The position numbers and the translations under genes were made by a program. Under the pieces are notes generated by a model. It did not search any database, had not been told where the DNA came from, and saw only the letters and a list, made by a program, of their open reading frames with translations. 64,000 bases of DNA from Flavobacterium zhairuonense (GTDB taxonomy: Bacteria > Bacteroidota > Bacteroidia > Flavobacteriales > Flavobacteriaceae), in assembly GCF_004352915.1 (NCBI RefSeq), contig NZ_SJSY01000069.1, forward strand, positions 174,756 to 238,755, in the 5' to 3' direction. Shown in pieces: positions 51,124 to 60,409 of the stretch. How positions within the stretch are numbered: the first letter of the stretch is position 1; the number at the start of each line of letters is the position of its first letter.

Positions 51124-51885
51124 ATGCAGGAAAACAATACTACAACTTTTATCTTTTTAGCGATTCTGTTATTGCTTGTGATCATAATTTGTTTTATGAT
51201 TTATTTGTTGATGCAGGCTAAAAAAGCAAAAGATGATGCCGAAAAAAGTTTTTATGCGCTCGAAGTAAAAGTAAATGACTTGCAGTTAGAAACTTTAGAG
51301 TCAAAACTGAATCCGCATTTGTTTAAGAATATTTTGAATTCGATTCAATCACATGCTTATCAGACTTATTTCGCTTTAGATAAATTGGCAAATGTGCTCG
51401 ATTATATTTTATACGAAAGCAAAAAGAAATTTGTTACTGCGAAAGAAGAAATTGATTTTGCACTGAATTTGATCGAAATCAATAAAATAAAGATCAGCCC
51501 GCTTTTTGAATTGAAAATTAAAACGAATATTAATAAAGAAGATAAATTGTTTGATCAGCCTTTATTAGCGCCACTAATTTCGATTGATTTAATTGAAAAC
51601 GCCTTTAAACATGCCGATTTGCAAAGTGCAGATGCTTTTATTTCGGTTGTTTTTGAGTTTAAAGACAATGCTTTTTTTATGACGGTTTCCAATAAAATCT
51701 CTGATAAAAAAGTAATGAAAAAGGAAAGAAGCGGTTTTGGCCATGCGACTCTCGAACATCGTTTAAGGATTATCTACAAGAATAATTTCAAACTCGACAA
51801 GTTTGTAGAAAATGATGTTTATATTGCTCATTTAAAAATAGATTTACTTGGATACAAAACTGAAATGCTTGCTTCTGGACGATGA
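51124..51885 (+). CDS. LytS/YehU-type sensor histidine kinase
   Basis: 253 residues. One N-terminal membrane helix (TFIFLAILLLLVIIICFMIYLLM), a coiled segment, then the His_kinase (PF06580) block LESKLNPHLFKNILNSIQS with the phosphoacceptor His in NPHLFKN, and HATPase with SIDLIENAFKHA and the reduced lid SGFGHATLEHRL. No extra sensory domain, so the signal is probably membrane-based. Overlaps its regulator by 38 bp. Confidence 0.9.
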   Translation: MQENNTTTFIFLAILLLLVIIICFMIYLLMQAKKAKDDAEKSFYALEVKVNDLQLETLESKLNPHLFKNILNSIQSHAYQTYFALDKLANVLDYILYESKKKFVTAKEEIDFALNLIEINKIKISPLFELKIKTNINKEDKLFDQPLLAPLISIDLIENAFKHADLQSADAFISVVFEFKDNAFFMTVSNKISDKKVMKKERSGFGHATLEHRLRIIYKNNFKLDKFVENDVYIAHLKIDLLGYKTEMLASGR

Positions 51886-52567
51886 ACTTCCGGGATTGAC
51901 GTACTTGAAAATGCTTTGCGAACAAATTCCAGATCTGGAAATCGTAAAAACATATAATAATCCCGAAAAGCTTTTGTCTGATATTGCCGATCTTGATTTT
52001 GATCTGCTGATTTCGGATATCGAAATGCCAGGAATCGATGGGTTGCATTTGGCCGAAATACTCCAGGATAAATTGGTGATTTTTTGTACTGCTTACAAAG
52101 AATATGCAGCTGATGCTTTTAATATTGATGCCGTAGATTATATCACAAAACCCGTAAAATTAGAGCGTCTTCAAAAAGCGATTTCGAAAGCAATTGAACG
52201 TTTCGACAAACCAGAATCTAAAAAGAAATTTATTCAATTAAATACTGACAAAGGCAAAACGTTACTGTATTTTAATCAAATTCAATATATAAAAACGGCT
52301 CTTGGTGACAGTCGGGATAAAACGGTTTTGTTGACAGATGGCAGTTTTCTGAATCTGAAAAACATTAAATTTGATACGCTTTTAAAAGAATTGCCGGAAG
52401 CTGATTTTTGCCGAGTGAACAAAAAGGAAATCATTGCCGTAAAAGCAATAAAATTTTTTAATCACAACGAAATTGTGTTGTATCATTTGGAAGAAAACAA
52501 TAAAAATGCAACTTCGATTTTGAGTGAAACCTATCGCGCTGACTTTTTGAAAAAAGTCAAATTATAA
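51848..52567 (+). CDS. LytTR-family response regulator
   Basis: 239 residues. Receiver with LLLDDE and phosphoacceptor in LLISDIEMPGIDG and a KPV switch; C-terminal LytTR domain (FIQLNTDKGKTLLYFNQIQYI, RVNKKEIIAVKAI) that binds DNA through beta strands. The only in-frame start after the stop at 51839 that gives a full receiver is TTG at 51848 (ATT at 51842 is the alternative). It overlaps the kinase gene by 38 bp, so translation is coupled. Confidence 0.9.
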   Translation: MDTKLKCLLLDDELPGLTYLKMLCEQIPDLEIVKTYNNPEKLLSDIADLDFDLLISDIEMPGIDGLHLAEILQDKLVIFCTAYKEYAADAFNIDAVDYITKPVKLERLQKAISKAIERFDKPESKKKFIQLNTDKGKTLLYFNQIQYIKTALGDSRDKTVLLTDGSFLNLKNIKFDTLLKELPEADFCRVNKKEIIAVKAIKFFNHNEIVLYHLEENNKNATSILSETYRADFLKKVKL

Positions 52568-52680
52568 CTTATTACAAAGTTTTGCAGACTTATTACATAC
52601 ATTAAAAATTAGCTGCAAAATTGCTTTTTCACGTAAAATGGACTTCTGATATTTGTTTCATAATTTTAAAGAATTAGGTT

Positions 52681-54951
52681 ATGAATAACTTTAAAAACTC
52701 TCTTTTTTACATTACAGTTATTGGCGGTTTTACAACTTTGATTTATTGGATCATTTCGGAAGGCGCGTCTCTTGAAGAAGGTCGAAATGTAATTGAAAAA
52801 AAAATCGAAAGTAATCATTGGAATGACTTTCTGCATTCAATGGTTGAAAACCTCCAGCATCCTCTTGCCATTTTATTAGCTCAGATTGTTACGATTATTT
52901 TAGTTGCACGTTTGTTTGGCTGGTTTTTTAGAAAAATCGGACAGCCATCTGTAATAGGAGAAATGATTGCAGGGATTGTTCTTGGGCCATCTTTGGTAGG
53001 AATGTATTTTCCAGAGTTTTCAGCAGCTTTGTTTCCAAAAGAGTCCTTAGGAAATCTTCAGTTTTTAAGTCAAATCGGTTTGATTCTTTTCATGTTTGTG
53101 ATCGGAATGGAATTGGATTTGAAAGTGCTGAAAAATAAGGCACATGATGCTGTTGTAATTAGCCACGCCAGTATTGTTATTCCGTTTGCTTTAGGATTGG
53201 TTTTGGCTTACTTTATTTATGGAACTTTTGCGCCTGAAGGAGTGGCTTTTTCTTCGTTCGGATTATTTATGGGAATTGCTATGAGTATTACGGCATTTCC
53301 GGTTCTGGCGAGAATCGTGCAGGAGCGAGGCCTTCAAAAAACCAAATTGGGAACCATCGCCATTACTTGCGCCGCTGCAGACGATATTACGGCTTGGTGC
53401 ATTTTGGCAGTTGTAATTGCAATCGTAAAAGCGGGTTCATTAACAAGTTCATTATATGTAATTGGTTTGGCAATTTTATATGTGATAATCATGCTGAAAA
53501 TTGTTCGCCCGTTTTTGAAACGAGTTGGTGATTTGAATTCAACTCGCGAAAGTTTAAATAAGCCAGTTGTTGCAATTTTCTTTTTGACACTTTTATTTTC
53601 TGCGTATGCAGCAGAATTAATTGGAATTCATGCCTTATTCGGTGCGTTTTTAGCTGGTGCGATTATGCCAGAAAACAACAAATTCAGAAACATTTTTATC
53701 GAAAAAGTCGAAGATGTTTCGATTATCGTTCTTTTACCATTGTTTTTCGTATTTACAGGACTGCGTACACAAATCGGATTGTTGAATGATCCTGAATTAT
53801 GGAAAATCACCGGATTGATTATTGTTGTAGCCGTTGTAGGGAAGTTTTTCGGAAGTGCTTTGGCAGCAAAATTCGTAGGGCAAAAATGGAAAGACAGTTT
53901 GGCAATTGGTGCTTTGATGAATACTCGCGGATTGATGGAATTGGTTGTTTTGAATATTGGTTATGATCTAGGAGTTTTATCTACAGAGATTTTTACAATG
54001 ATGGTCATCATGGCTTTGGTTACAACCTTTATGACTGGTCCCGCGTTAGACTTCATAAATTTTGTTTTTAAAGATAAAGTTACAGCAGTTCCTGAAGAAA
54101 TTGGAGTTAAAAGCAAATACAAGATTTTGCTTTCTTTTGCAACTCCAGAAAGAGGAAAAAAATTGCTTAAAATTGCCAACAGCTTGGTGAAGAAGCAAGG
54201 CGATAATTCGATTGTAACCGCGATGCATTTGTCTTTGAGTACAGAAATACATTCATTTGATGTTAAAGATCATGAGCGAAAAATGTTGGTTCCTGTTATT
54301 GAGGAATCAAAACAACTGAATCAAAATATGCTGAGTATTTTTAAAGTAACAAATGATATTGACGCTGATATTATTGATACGGCTAATCAAGGCGAATATG
54401 ATTTATTGCTGGTTGGTTTAGGACAATCTATTTTTGAAGGGACTTTGCTTGGGAAAATTCTCGGTTTTACAACCCGAATTGTAAATCCAGACCGATTGAT
54501 TGATAAATTTACCGGAAAAGAGGGCTTGTTTGAAAATTCTCCTTTTGATGAAAGAACACGTCATATTATTGCGAAAAGCAAAATGCCAGTCGGTATTTTT
54601 ATTGATAAGGATTTAGAAGAAGTTAATCAGGTTTTTATGCCGGTTTTTACTAAAGAAGATGCTTTTCTTATTGAATATGCGAAAAAATTAATCAACAATA
54701 ATGGTTCGCAGATTACAGTTCTTGATGCTAGCGGAGAAGTGAAAAACACGCGCGATATTCAAGAAACGATTCGTTCAATCGAACAAATTGCACCAAATCA
54801 TATTATGATTATGCACGACAGAACAATCAAAAAAGAATTTTTAGAAACTCAAAACTTAATGATTATCAGTTTGGACAGCTGGAAAAAATTAATAGAATCT
54901 CAAAGTACTTGGTTGAATAATACACCTTCTGTTTTGATTCTTAAACCATAG
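52681..54951 (+). CDS. cation:proton antiporter (CPA2 family) with C-terminal UspA-like domains
   Basis: 756 residues. About 13 membrane helices in the first 470 residues, with GQPSVIGEMIAGIVLGPS and the ion-binding AAADDITAWCIL (paired Asp). The cytosolic tail (about 480-756) resembles two universal-stress-protein-like folds (ILLSFATPERGKKLL; NQVFMPVFTKEDAFLIEYAKKL), probably sensing nucleotides. Likely exchanges Na or K for H across the inner membrane. Monocistronic with a strong terminator. Confidence 0.9.
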   Translation: MNNFKNSLFYITVIGGFTTLIYWIISEGASLEEGRNVIEKKIESNHWNDFLHSMVENLQHPLAILLAQIVTIILVARLFGWFFRKIGQPSVIGEMIAGIVLGPSLVGMYFPEFSAALFPKESLGNLQFLSQIGLILFMFVIGMELDLKVLKNKAHDAVVISHASIVIPFALGLVLAYFIYGTFAPEGVAFSSFGLFMGIAMSITAFPVLARIVQERGLQKTKLGTIAITCAAADDITAWCILAVVIAIVKAGSLTSSLYVIGLAILYVIIMLKIVRPFLKRVGDLNSTRESLNKPVVAIFFLTLLFSAYAAELIGIHALFGAFLAGAIMPENNKFRNIFIEKVEDVSIIVLLPLFFVFTGLRTQIGLLNDPELWKITGLIIVVAVVGKFFGSALAAKFVGQKWKDSLAIGALMNTRGLMELVVLNIGYDLGVLSTEIFTMMVIMALVTTFMTGPALDFINFVFKDKVTAVPEEIGVKSKYKILLSFATPERGKKLLKIANSLVKKQGDNSIVTAMHLSLSTEIHSFDVKDHERKMLVPVIEESKQLNQNMLSIFKVTNDIDADIIDTANQGEYDLLLVGLGQSIFEGTLLGKILGFTTRIVNPDRLIDKFTGKEGLFENSPFDERTRHIIAKSKMPVGIFIDKDLEEVNQVFMPVFTKEDAFLIEYAKKLINNNGSQITVLDASGEVKNTRDIQETIRSIEQIAPNHIMIMHDRTIKKEFLETQNLMIISLDSWKKLIESQSTWLNNTPSVLILKP

Positions 54952-54976
54952 TTTTTTTGAAATTCCAATAAAAAAA

Positions 54977-55015
54977 TCCCAAATTCCAAATTGATTGGAG
55001 TTTGGGGTTTTTTTT
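54977..55015 (+). terminator. terminator after the antiporter
   Basis: ATCCCAAATTCCAA pairs with TTGGAGTTTGGGGT (wobble allowed), followed by eight T. Confidence 0.83.
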
Positions 55016-55042
55016 CTAAGCTTATCGGTTTGCGTATAGTTT

Positions 55043-55142
55043 GTCATTCCGAGGAACGAGGAATCTCCACAAGAAACTCTACAATCAAAATCGCCAATCT
55101 GTGTCGAGCTACTTGCGAAGATTTCTCGTTCTTCGGAATGAC
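55043..55142. repeat. GTCATTCCGAGG hairpin element, second complete copy
   Basis: Left arm GTCATTCCGAGGAACGAGGA and a right arm with a few mismatches, total 100 bp. The centre shares the word CGCCAATCT with the copy at 48319. The following 55143-55265 holds no gene. Confidence 0.8.
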
Positions 55143-55265
55143 AAAAATGCATGAAGATCTTTTGCGTTCTTATTTCAGCAAATAGTTTTTAAGGTAAAGT
55201 TTTGTGATCTTTGCGTAAAAACTTTTGCGAACTTTACGGTTAAAGTCGCCACAATTGAAATTCAA

Positions 55266-57758
55266 TTACAATCCCAAGTCAATAACATAGGAAATCTTAA
55301 CCGCAATATTATCTTCAAACTTTAGTAATTGATTTGGTCCGTAACGATAAAATCCGCCTAAACCAAAACCTTTGAAAATTCGGTTTAACTCAATTCCAGA
55401 TTCAAAATAACCTTTGTCTAAAGTCTTATAATCAGGTCCAACATGCTGTTCAGGTTTTTCCATATTTCCCCAAGCCATTCTGGTAACTAAAACCAATGAA
55501 GGACGAACTTTTTTCATGATTTTAATTCGGTCAAAACCATGTTTTATCTGGAAAAACACATATTGGCTTGAGAAAAACTCATTAAAATACATGGTTTCAA
55601 AACTGTTTCTTCCGGCAAAAGTAATACGCTGAATCACGGTTTCTTTAGTAAGATTGTTGGGCATTGTGTTGTATAGATGCGTAATTGGAACATCGCCCAT
55701 TGCGTAACCTCCTTGCAACAGCAAACTAGTTTTTTGCCCATTAAGATATTTTTTTTCGTATTCTGTCTTGAAATCTATTTTGCTGAATGTGAAATCATTC
55801 TCCAAAACATTTGGCAACGATTGTGTGAACTGAAAAGTAAATCTAGGAAATCTTTTATCCGTTTCTGTTCTTCCTGTCGGAGTCTGCATGAATTCGCTGA
55901 ATGGCGCCCAAACAATTGAAGCCATAGCGGTTGTCATGATATAATTCGAATACAATTTTCCGTTATAATTAAAAAGATAATCAAATTTTGGCTCCACATA
56001 CGTTCTTGCTAATTCAAAAACAGCTTCTGTTTTCGGAATAATTTTGGTTTGAACATTCGCCTTCCAAGCAATGTATTTATAAAAAGTGCTAATGTTGATT
56101 GGCCTTGGATCATAAATCTTGAAAACACGTTTATCGACCGCAAAAACGGTGCTCGCAATTTCGCGGACATCATCTGTGTACGATCCGTTTATCCAAGTGT
56201 TAGTGTTTTTGTCCAATAAAACTCCAGAACCAATATTGTATTTGAAAACACCGTCTTTTGTTCCGTATGCGCCATAACCTTCAATTCTGAAATGTTTAGA
56301 AAAGCGATCATTAGTAACGCCACCAAGACCTAAACGGAAACCTTCATAGTTATTATAACTGATGATTTTTTTCAAATCCAAATCAATAGGACCGATTGGA
56401 AGATAACCGTTTATTATTTTTCGACCTAAACCAAGACGTTTTTCAATCCTTTTGCTTAGCGATAAGCTGTCTATTAATTGATAAGTTCTTTGGCCTTTTA
56501 GATCTAAACTTTCCTTGCGGTATTTGTTCCAAAATTCTTCGGGTTGCTTGTTTGCATCATCTTTAATTTCAATGTAAAGAGAAGGGTTTTTTATGGAAGA
56601 ATTTGTATTGTAGTGAATGTCGAAATTATTGCTTTCAGAAAGTAGATACGTAAAATCTGAAGCCACTTTTTTTCTCGGCTCATAATTTTCTTCAACATCG
56701 CCGTCAAATTGAATTGTTCCACCTAAGATTTTAATGTCATCATCATTCTTCCCTTTTACAATTTTGAAAGTAGTATTGCTTTGAAACCAAATTTTTTCTT
56801 CAGGAACATATTCAAATTCATGTATGCCACTAATATCTAAAACGGCTTTTATGCGCATTACGGCTTTTGCGACAGCAAAATTTTCCTGATCGATATACAA
56901 AACACCTTCTAGGGCATTTGTTTTTCGCTTTTTGTTTTTAAAGTAAATCATAAAGGTATTGCGACCTTTGATTGGTACAGTATCTAAGAGCTTGTAATTG
57001 TAATCAGAAAAAGCATTGTCAGCAATTGGGCTTTGATGTTTGGTCTCAAATAATTCATATTTCGAATCATAAATCGAAATAGATTGCAAGTTGAAAGCAA
57101 TGATTTCGTAAACAGGCTGTTTAAAACCCGCCATTTTTGTTCCGAGAATGGTTTCTTTTAATTTGTTGTTTCCAAATTGGTATTGCGAAACTTTCTCCGT
57201 TTGAAATAAGTGTTGTTTGGTGATGATTTCTTTAAACTTGTAGTCGGAAGAATCAATGTTGATTTCTTTTTTATTGAAGTCTTTGTAAGCTGCAGAAGAA
57301 TCAATTCGGCCGTCGATTGAATCTGGATTTGCCGTAACAATAAGTTTGTTGTATGTTTTGTATTCAAAACTGCTTAATTTTTTCTGCGGATTGTTTTTGT
57401 TCTTGTTTGCAATAACCTTTTTTATGATGGCTAAAGCAGGATTTTCATTTGAAACAACGACCTCTTTTAAATCATCTGTTTTTTGTGAAAGTAAAATCGA
57501 ATAGAACTTTTTCTTGTCTATAATTGGAACTAGTTTTGTTTGAAAGCCAATGTAAGAAACGGCAATAGTGGTAGTTTTCGAATTGATTTTAAGTTCAAAT
57601 TTTCCGTCAACATCTGTAATGGTATTGTTGTTGTCTGCAGTAGTGATGGTTGCAAAAGGAAGCGGTTTGTTATGTGGATCAGTAACAATTCCGTTTATTT
57701 GAAATTGCGCTTGAATAGTAAGCGTAAAAAACAAAGTCAATAAACAAAATAGCTTCAT
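55266..57758 (-). CDS. DUF5686 / carboxypeptidase-regulatory-like outer-membrane protein
   Basis: 830 residues. Signal peptide MKLFCLLTLFFTLTIQA, a CarboxypepD_reg-like fold (INGIVTDPHNKPLPFATITT, VDGKFELKI, SYIGFQTKLV) at about 20-105, then the DUF5686 region and a barrel-like C-terminus ending in a hydrophobic strand (NIAVKISYVIDLGL). Predicted outer-membrane protein of unknown function, common in Flavobacteria. Confidence 0.86.
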   Translation of the reverse strand: MKLFCLLTLFFTLTIQAQFQINGIVTDPHNKPLPFATITTADNNNTITDVDGKFELKINSKTTTIAVSYIGFQTKLVPIIDKKKFYSILLSQKTDDLKEVVVSNENPALAIIKKVIANKNKNNPQKKLSSFEYKTYNKLIVTANPDSIDGRIDSSAAYKDFNKKEINIDSSDYKFKEIITKQHLFQTEKVSQYQFGNNKLKETILGTKMAGFKQPVYEIIAFNLQSISIYDSKYELFETKHQSPIADNAFSDYNYKLLDTVPIKGRNTFMIYFKNKKRKTNALEGVLYIDQENFAVAKAVMRIKAVLDISGIHEFEYVPEEKIWFQSNTTFKIVKGKNDDDIKILGGTIQFDGDVEENYEPRKKVASDFTYLLSESNNFDIHYNTNSSIKNPSLYIEIKDDANKQPEEFWNKYRKESLDLKGQRTYQLIDSLSLSKRIEKRLGLGRKIINGYLPIGPIDLDLKKIISYNNYEGFRLGLGGVTNDRFSKHFRIEGYGAYGTKDGVFKYNIGSGVLLDKNTNTWINGSYTDDVREIASTVFAVDKRVFKIYDPRPINISTFYKYIAWKANVQTKIIPKTEAVFELARTYVEPKFDYLFNYNGKLYSNYIMTTAMASIVWAPFSEFMQTPTGRTETDKRFPRFTFQFTQSLPNVLENDFTFSKIDFKTEYEKKYLNGQKTSLLLQGGYAMGDVPITHLYNTMPNNLTKETVIQRITFAGRNSFETMYFNEFFSSQYVFFQIKHGFDRIKIMKKVRPSLVLVTRMAWGNMEKPEQHVGPDYKTLDKGYFESGIELNRIFKGFGLGGFYRYGPNQLLKFEDNIAVKISYVIDLGL

Positions 57759-57818
57759 ACAGGTGTTATAGTTTCAAAAACGAAAAGATTTTAATTTTGG
57801 TATGCAAAATAAGAATAA

Positions 57819-57857
57819 AAAAATCCGTTTGGCAAGATTACACCAGACGGATTTTTT
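57819..57857. terminator. bidirectional terminator between frr and the DUF5686 gene
   Basis: AATCCGTTTGG and CCAGACGGATT form an 11-bp stem (one wobble) flanked by A6 and T7. It is the terminator for frr on the reverse strand. Confidence 0.85.
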
Positions 57858-57876
57858 TATTTTGTGTCAAATATAA

Positions 57877-58440
57877 TTACACTTTCATGATTTCGGCTTC
57901 TTTTGCAGCCAATAACTCATCAATTTTTTTTGTGTAAGCATTTGTTAAGTTTTGAACTTCTTCTTCAGCAGATTTGCAGATATCTTCAGAAGTTCCTTCT
58001 TTTTCTAATTTTTTGATGTCAGTGTTGGCATCTTTGCGAGAATTACGGATACCAATTTTAGCATCTTCAGCCTCAGATTTTGCTTGTTTTGCCAAATCAC
58101 GACGACGCTCTTCTGTCAAAGGCGGTACGCTGATGATGATGACATCTCCATTGTTCATTGGATTGAAACCAATGTTAGCAACCAAGATCGCTTTTTCAAT
58201 TACTGATAGCATGTTTTTTTCAAACGGTTGCAAAGTAATGGTTCTAGCATCTGGAACACTGATTTTAGATACTTGAGAAAGTGGTGTAGCAGCTCCGTAG
58301 TAATCAACAAAAACACCTCCAAGCATTGCTGGAGAAGCTTTTCCTGCACGAATATTTAGAAATTCTTTTTCTAAATGCGCAATAGAACCATTCATTGATT
58401 CTTCTGTACTTTCTAATATGAAATCTATTTCTTCACTCAT
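57877..58440 (-). CDS. frr: ribosome recycling factor
   Basis: 187 residues. Shows the core AHLEKEFLNIRAGKASPAML, VPDARTITLQPFEKNML, PLTEERRRDLAKQAK and the helical C-terminus; works with EF-G to split post-termination ribosomes. It lies 75 bp after pyrH on the same strand, the order found in most bacteria; the gap carries TTTTCAG-type heptamers. Confidence 0.97.
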   Translation of the reverse strand: MSEEIDFILESTEESMNGSIAHLEKEFLNIRAGKASPAMLGGVFVDYYGAATPLSQVSKISVPDARTITLQPFEKNMLSVIEKAILVANIGFNPMNNGDVIIISVPPLTEERRRDLAKQAKSEAEDAKIGIRNSRKDANTDIKKLEKEGTSEDICKSAEEEVQNLTNAYTKKIDELLAAKEAEIMKV

Positions 58441-58515
58441 TTTTTTTAGTTTTCAGTTTTCATTCTCAGCTTTCAGTTAAAGTCCTATAGTGCGACTGTA
58501 AACTGTTACTGATGA

Positions 58516-59223
58516 CTATATATTTACGACAGTTCCGATATTTTCGCCTTCGCAGATTTTCAAAAGGTTTCCAATTTTGTTCATATCAAAAACAACGATT
58601 GGCAATTTGTTTTCCTGGCTTAATGTAAAAGCAGTAGTATCCATTACATTTAATCCTTTTTTAAGTACATCGTCAAACGAAATGAAATCAAATTTTACAG
58701 CCGAAGCATTTTTTTCTGGATCAGAATCGTAAACTCCGTCAACACGTGTTCCTTTTAGGATAACATCAGCATTGATCTCGATTCCTCTTAAAACTGCTGC
58801 AGTATCTGTTGTAAAATATGGATTTCCAGTTCCAGCACCAAAAATTACGATTCTTCCTTTTTCAAGGTGACGGTCAGCTCTTCTTTTAATATATGGTTCT
58901 GCAATAGATTCCATTTTCAAAGCAGTCTGCAAACGCGTTTTCATTCCTTTGTCTTCAAGTGCGCCTTGCAAAGCCATTCCGTTGATAACAGTTGCAAGCA
59001 TTCCCATGTAATCACCTTGCACTCTGTCCATTCCTGAACTTGCTCCAGCAACGCCTCTAAAAATATTTCCTCCTCCAATAACAATCGCAATTTCTACTCC
59101 TTTGTCGTGAATTTGCTTGATTTCATCTGCATATTCGCCTAATCTTTTCGGGTCAATTCCGTATTGTAAATCACCCATTAAGGCCTCGCCGCTAAGTTTC
59201 AGAAGAATTCTTTTATATTTCAT
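58516..59223 (-). CDS. pyrH: UMP kinase
   Basis: 235 residues, amino-acid-kinase fold. [23 protein letters not shown], and [16 protein letters not shown] with [10 protein letters not shown] are the UMP/ATP-binding signatures. Makes UDP for RNA, DNA and cell wall. First gene of pyrH-frr. Confidence 0.96.
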   Translation of the reverse strand: MKYKRILLKLSGEALMGDLQYGIDPKRLGEYADEIKQIHDKGVEIAIVIGGGNIFRGVAGASSGMDRVQGDYMGMLATVINGMALQGALEDKGMKTRLQTALKMESIAEPYIKRRADRHLEKGRIVIFGAGTGNPYFTTDTAAVLRGIEINADVILKGTRVDGVYDSDPEKNASAVKFDFISFDDVLKKGLNVMDTTAFTLSQENKLPIVVFDMNKIGNLLKICEGENIGTVVNI

Positions 59224-59245
59224 GTTTGTGTTGCGTTAATTTGTG

Positions 59246-59253
59246 CAAATATA
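59246..59253 (-). promoter_or_regulatory. -7 promoter element of pyrH
   Basis: TATATTTG on the reverse strand fits TAnnTTTG, 22 bp before the ATG; the -33 element is unclear. Confidence 0.42.
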
Positions 59254-59413
59254 GACATATTCTGATTTTTAGAAATAATGTTTACAAAAAAATAATTGGA
59301 CACTAAATTTAAATTTATAAAGAATTTTATAGGCTTTTTATATCAAATCTGATAAAAGTCATATCTCGGTCTAGAGAAAATCCGTAAATTTATGCTAAGC
59401 AAAATAATTATCT

Positions 59414-60031
59414 ATGAAAAGCATTGTCGCCAAAGCGTTGTTCAATAGCCACTCTTATATTGAATATCGAAAAATAGTAACCGATTTATTATCTGAAGGA
59501 AAATCAACTGGAAACGAGCAATCTGACAGTTTGACGAATTATTCAAAATTGAATGAAGCCCGAATGAATCGACTAGAAAAGACGATTGAGATTTCTGAAA
59601 ATATAAAATCAAAACTACAACATTTGGATAATCATTATATCTGGCTGGTAATTTCTGAAGGTTGGTGTGGCGATGCGGCTCAAATTCTTCCAATCTTAAA
59701 CAAAATGGTATTGGCTTCGGATAAAAAAATAGATCTGAGAATTGTTTTTCGTGATGAAAACGACGATTTGATGAACCAATATTTGACAAATGGCGGAAGA
59801 GCAATTCCAAAAGTAATTGTAATTTGTAAAGAAGCCGGAATCGTTCGTGCTGATTGGGGGCCAAGACCAAAAGGCGCAACTGAATTAATGACAAAACACA
59901 AAAGAGAAGTTGGGCCAATTGATGAAAAAATCAAAACCGACTTGCAATTATGGTACTTGGCAGATAAAGGAATCTCAGTTCAGGAAGAGCTTGTCGAGAT
60001 TATGGAAAATATCAAATATAACCGCTTATAA
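59414..60031 (+). CDS. thioredoxin-like family protein (Thioredoxin_9 type)
   Basis: 205 residues. A helical N-terminus precedes a thioredoxin fold with SEGWCGDAAQILP where CxxC is expected; the second Cys is Ala, so it has a single active-site Cys. GGRAIPKVIV gives the cis-Pro. Such proteins act in bacillithiol or thiol metabolism only by inference. Cytosolic. Confidence 0.8.
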   Translation: MKSIVAKALFNSHSYIEYRKIVTDLLSEGKSTGNEQSDSLTNYSKLNEARMNRLEKTIEISENIKSKLQHLDNHYIWLVISEGWCGDAAQILPILNKMVLASDKKIDLRIVFRDENDDLMNQYLTNGGRAIPKVIVICKEAGIVRADWGPRPKGATELMTKHKREVGPIDEKIKTDLQLWYLADKGISVQEELVEIMENIKYNRL

Positions 60032-60141
60032 TAGTTTTTTTGGAAAGTACTCATTAAAATAGTTGTTGATAACGTGTTGATAATAAACTAAATAAGATGT
60101 TAAATAAAGTGCTTAAAATTTTTATTTAATTTAAAATTTTG

Positions 60142-60149
60142 TATCTTAG
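60142..60149 (+). promoter_or_regulatory. possible -7 element of a short transcript
   Basis: TATCTTAG differs from TAnnTTTG at one defined base and lies 89 bp before the small ATG at 60238. No clear -33 box. Confidence 0.3.
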
Positions 60150-60237
60150 TGAAACTATCCCACTTCTATTATTAATTTTCTGATTTACTCTTTTTATTGG
60201 TGTTTATTTAATGTTCAACTATTAAAAAATCACTATT

Positions 60238-60315
60238 ATGAGAAAGTTATTCGAAAGATTTTATGATTTCTTTTCACAATTTTTATTTGGAGGGAAAAAT
60301 GTGCCTCACTATTAA
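60238..60315 (+). CDS. 25-residue small peptide gene
   Basis: ATG at 60238 to TAA at 60313-60315: MRKLFERFYDFFSQFLFGG then KNVPHY. It is basic at the N-terminus and rich in aromatic residues, so it could form an amphipathic helix on a membrane. It is flanked by a weak promoter and a terminator that points the same way. A non-coding RNA is the alternative. Confidence 0.4.
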   Translation: MRKLFERFYDFFSQFLFGGKNVPHY

Positions 60316-60361
60316 CTCAGAGGGAATGAGTATGGAATAACTATACTTTGATTTACGAGCT

Positions 60362-60392
60362 TGGCACATTACGATCATTTTGTAATGTGCTT
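60362..60392 (+). terminator. terminator downstream of the small peptide
   Basis: GCACATTAC and GTAATGTGC form a 9-bp stem with a 9-nt loop, then six T. The reverse strand lacks a T run, so it does not serve truB. Confidence 0.82.
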
Positions 60393-60409
60393 TTTTATGC
60401 ATTTTACTT

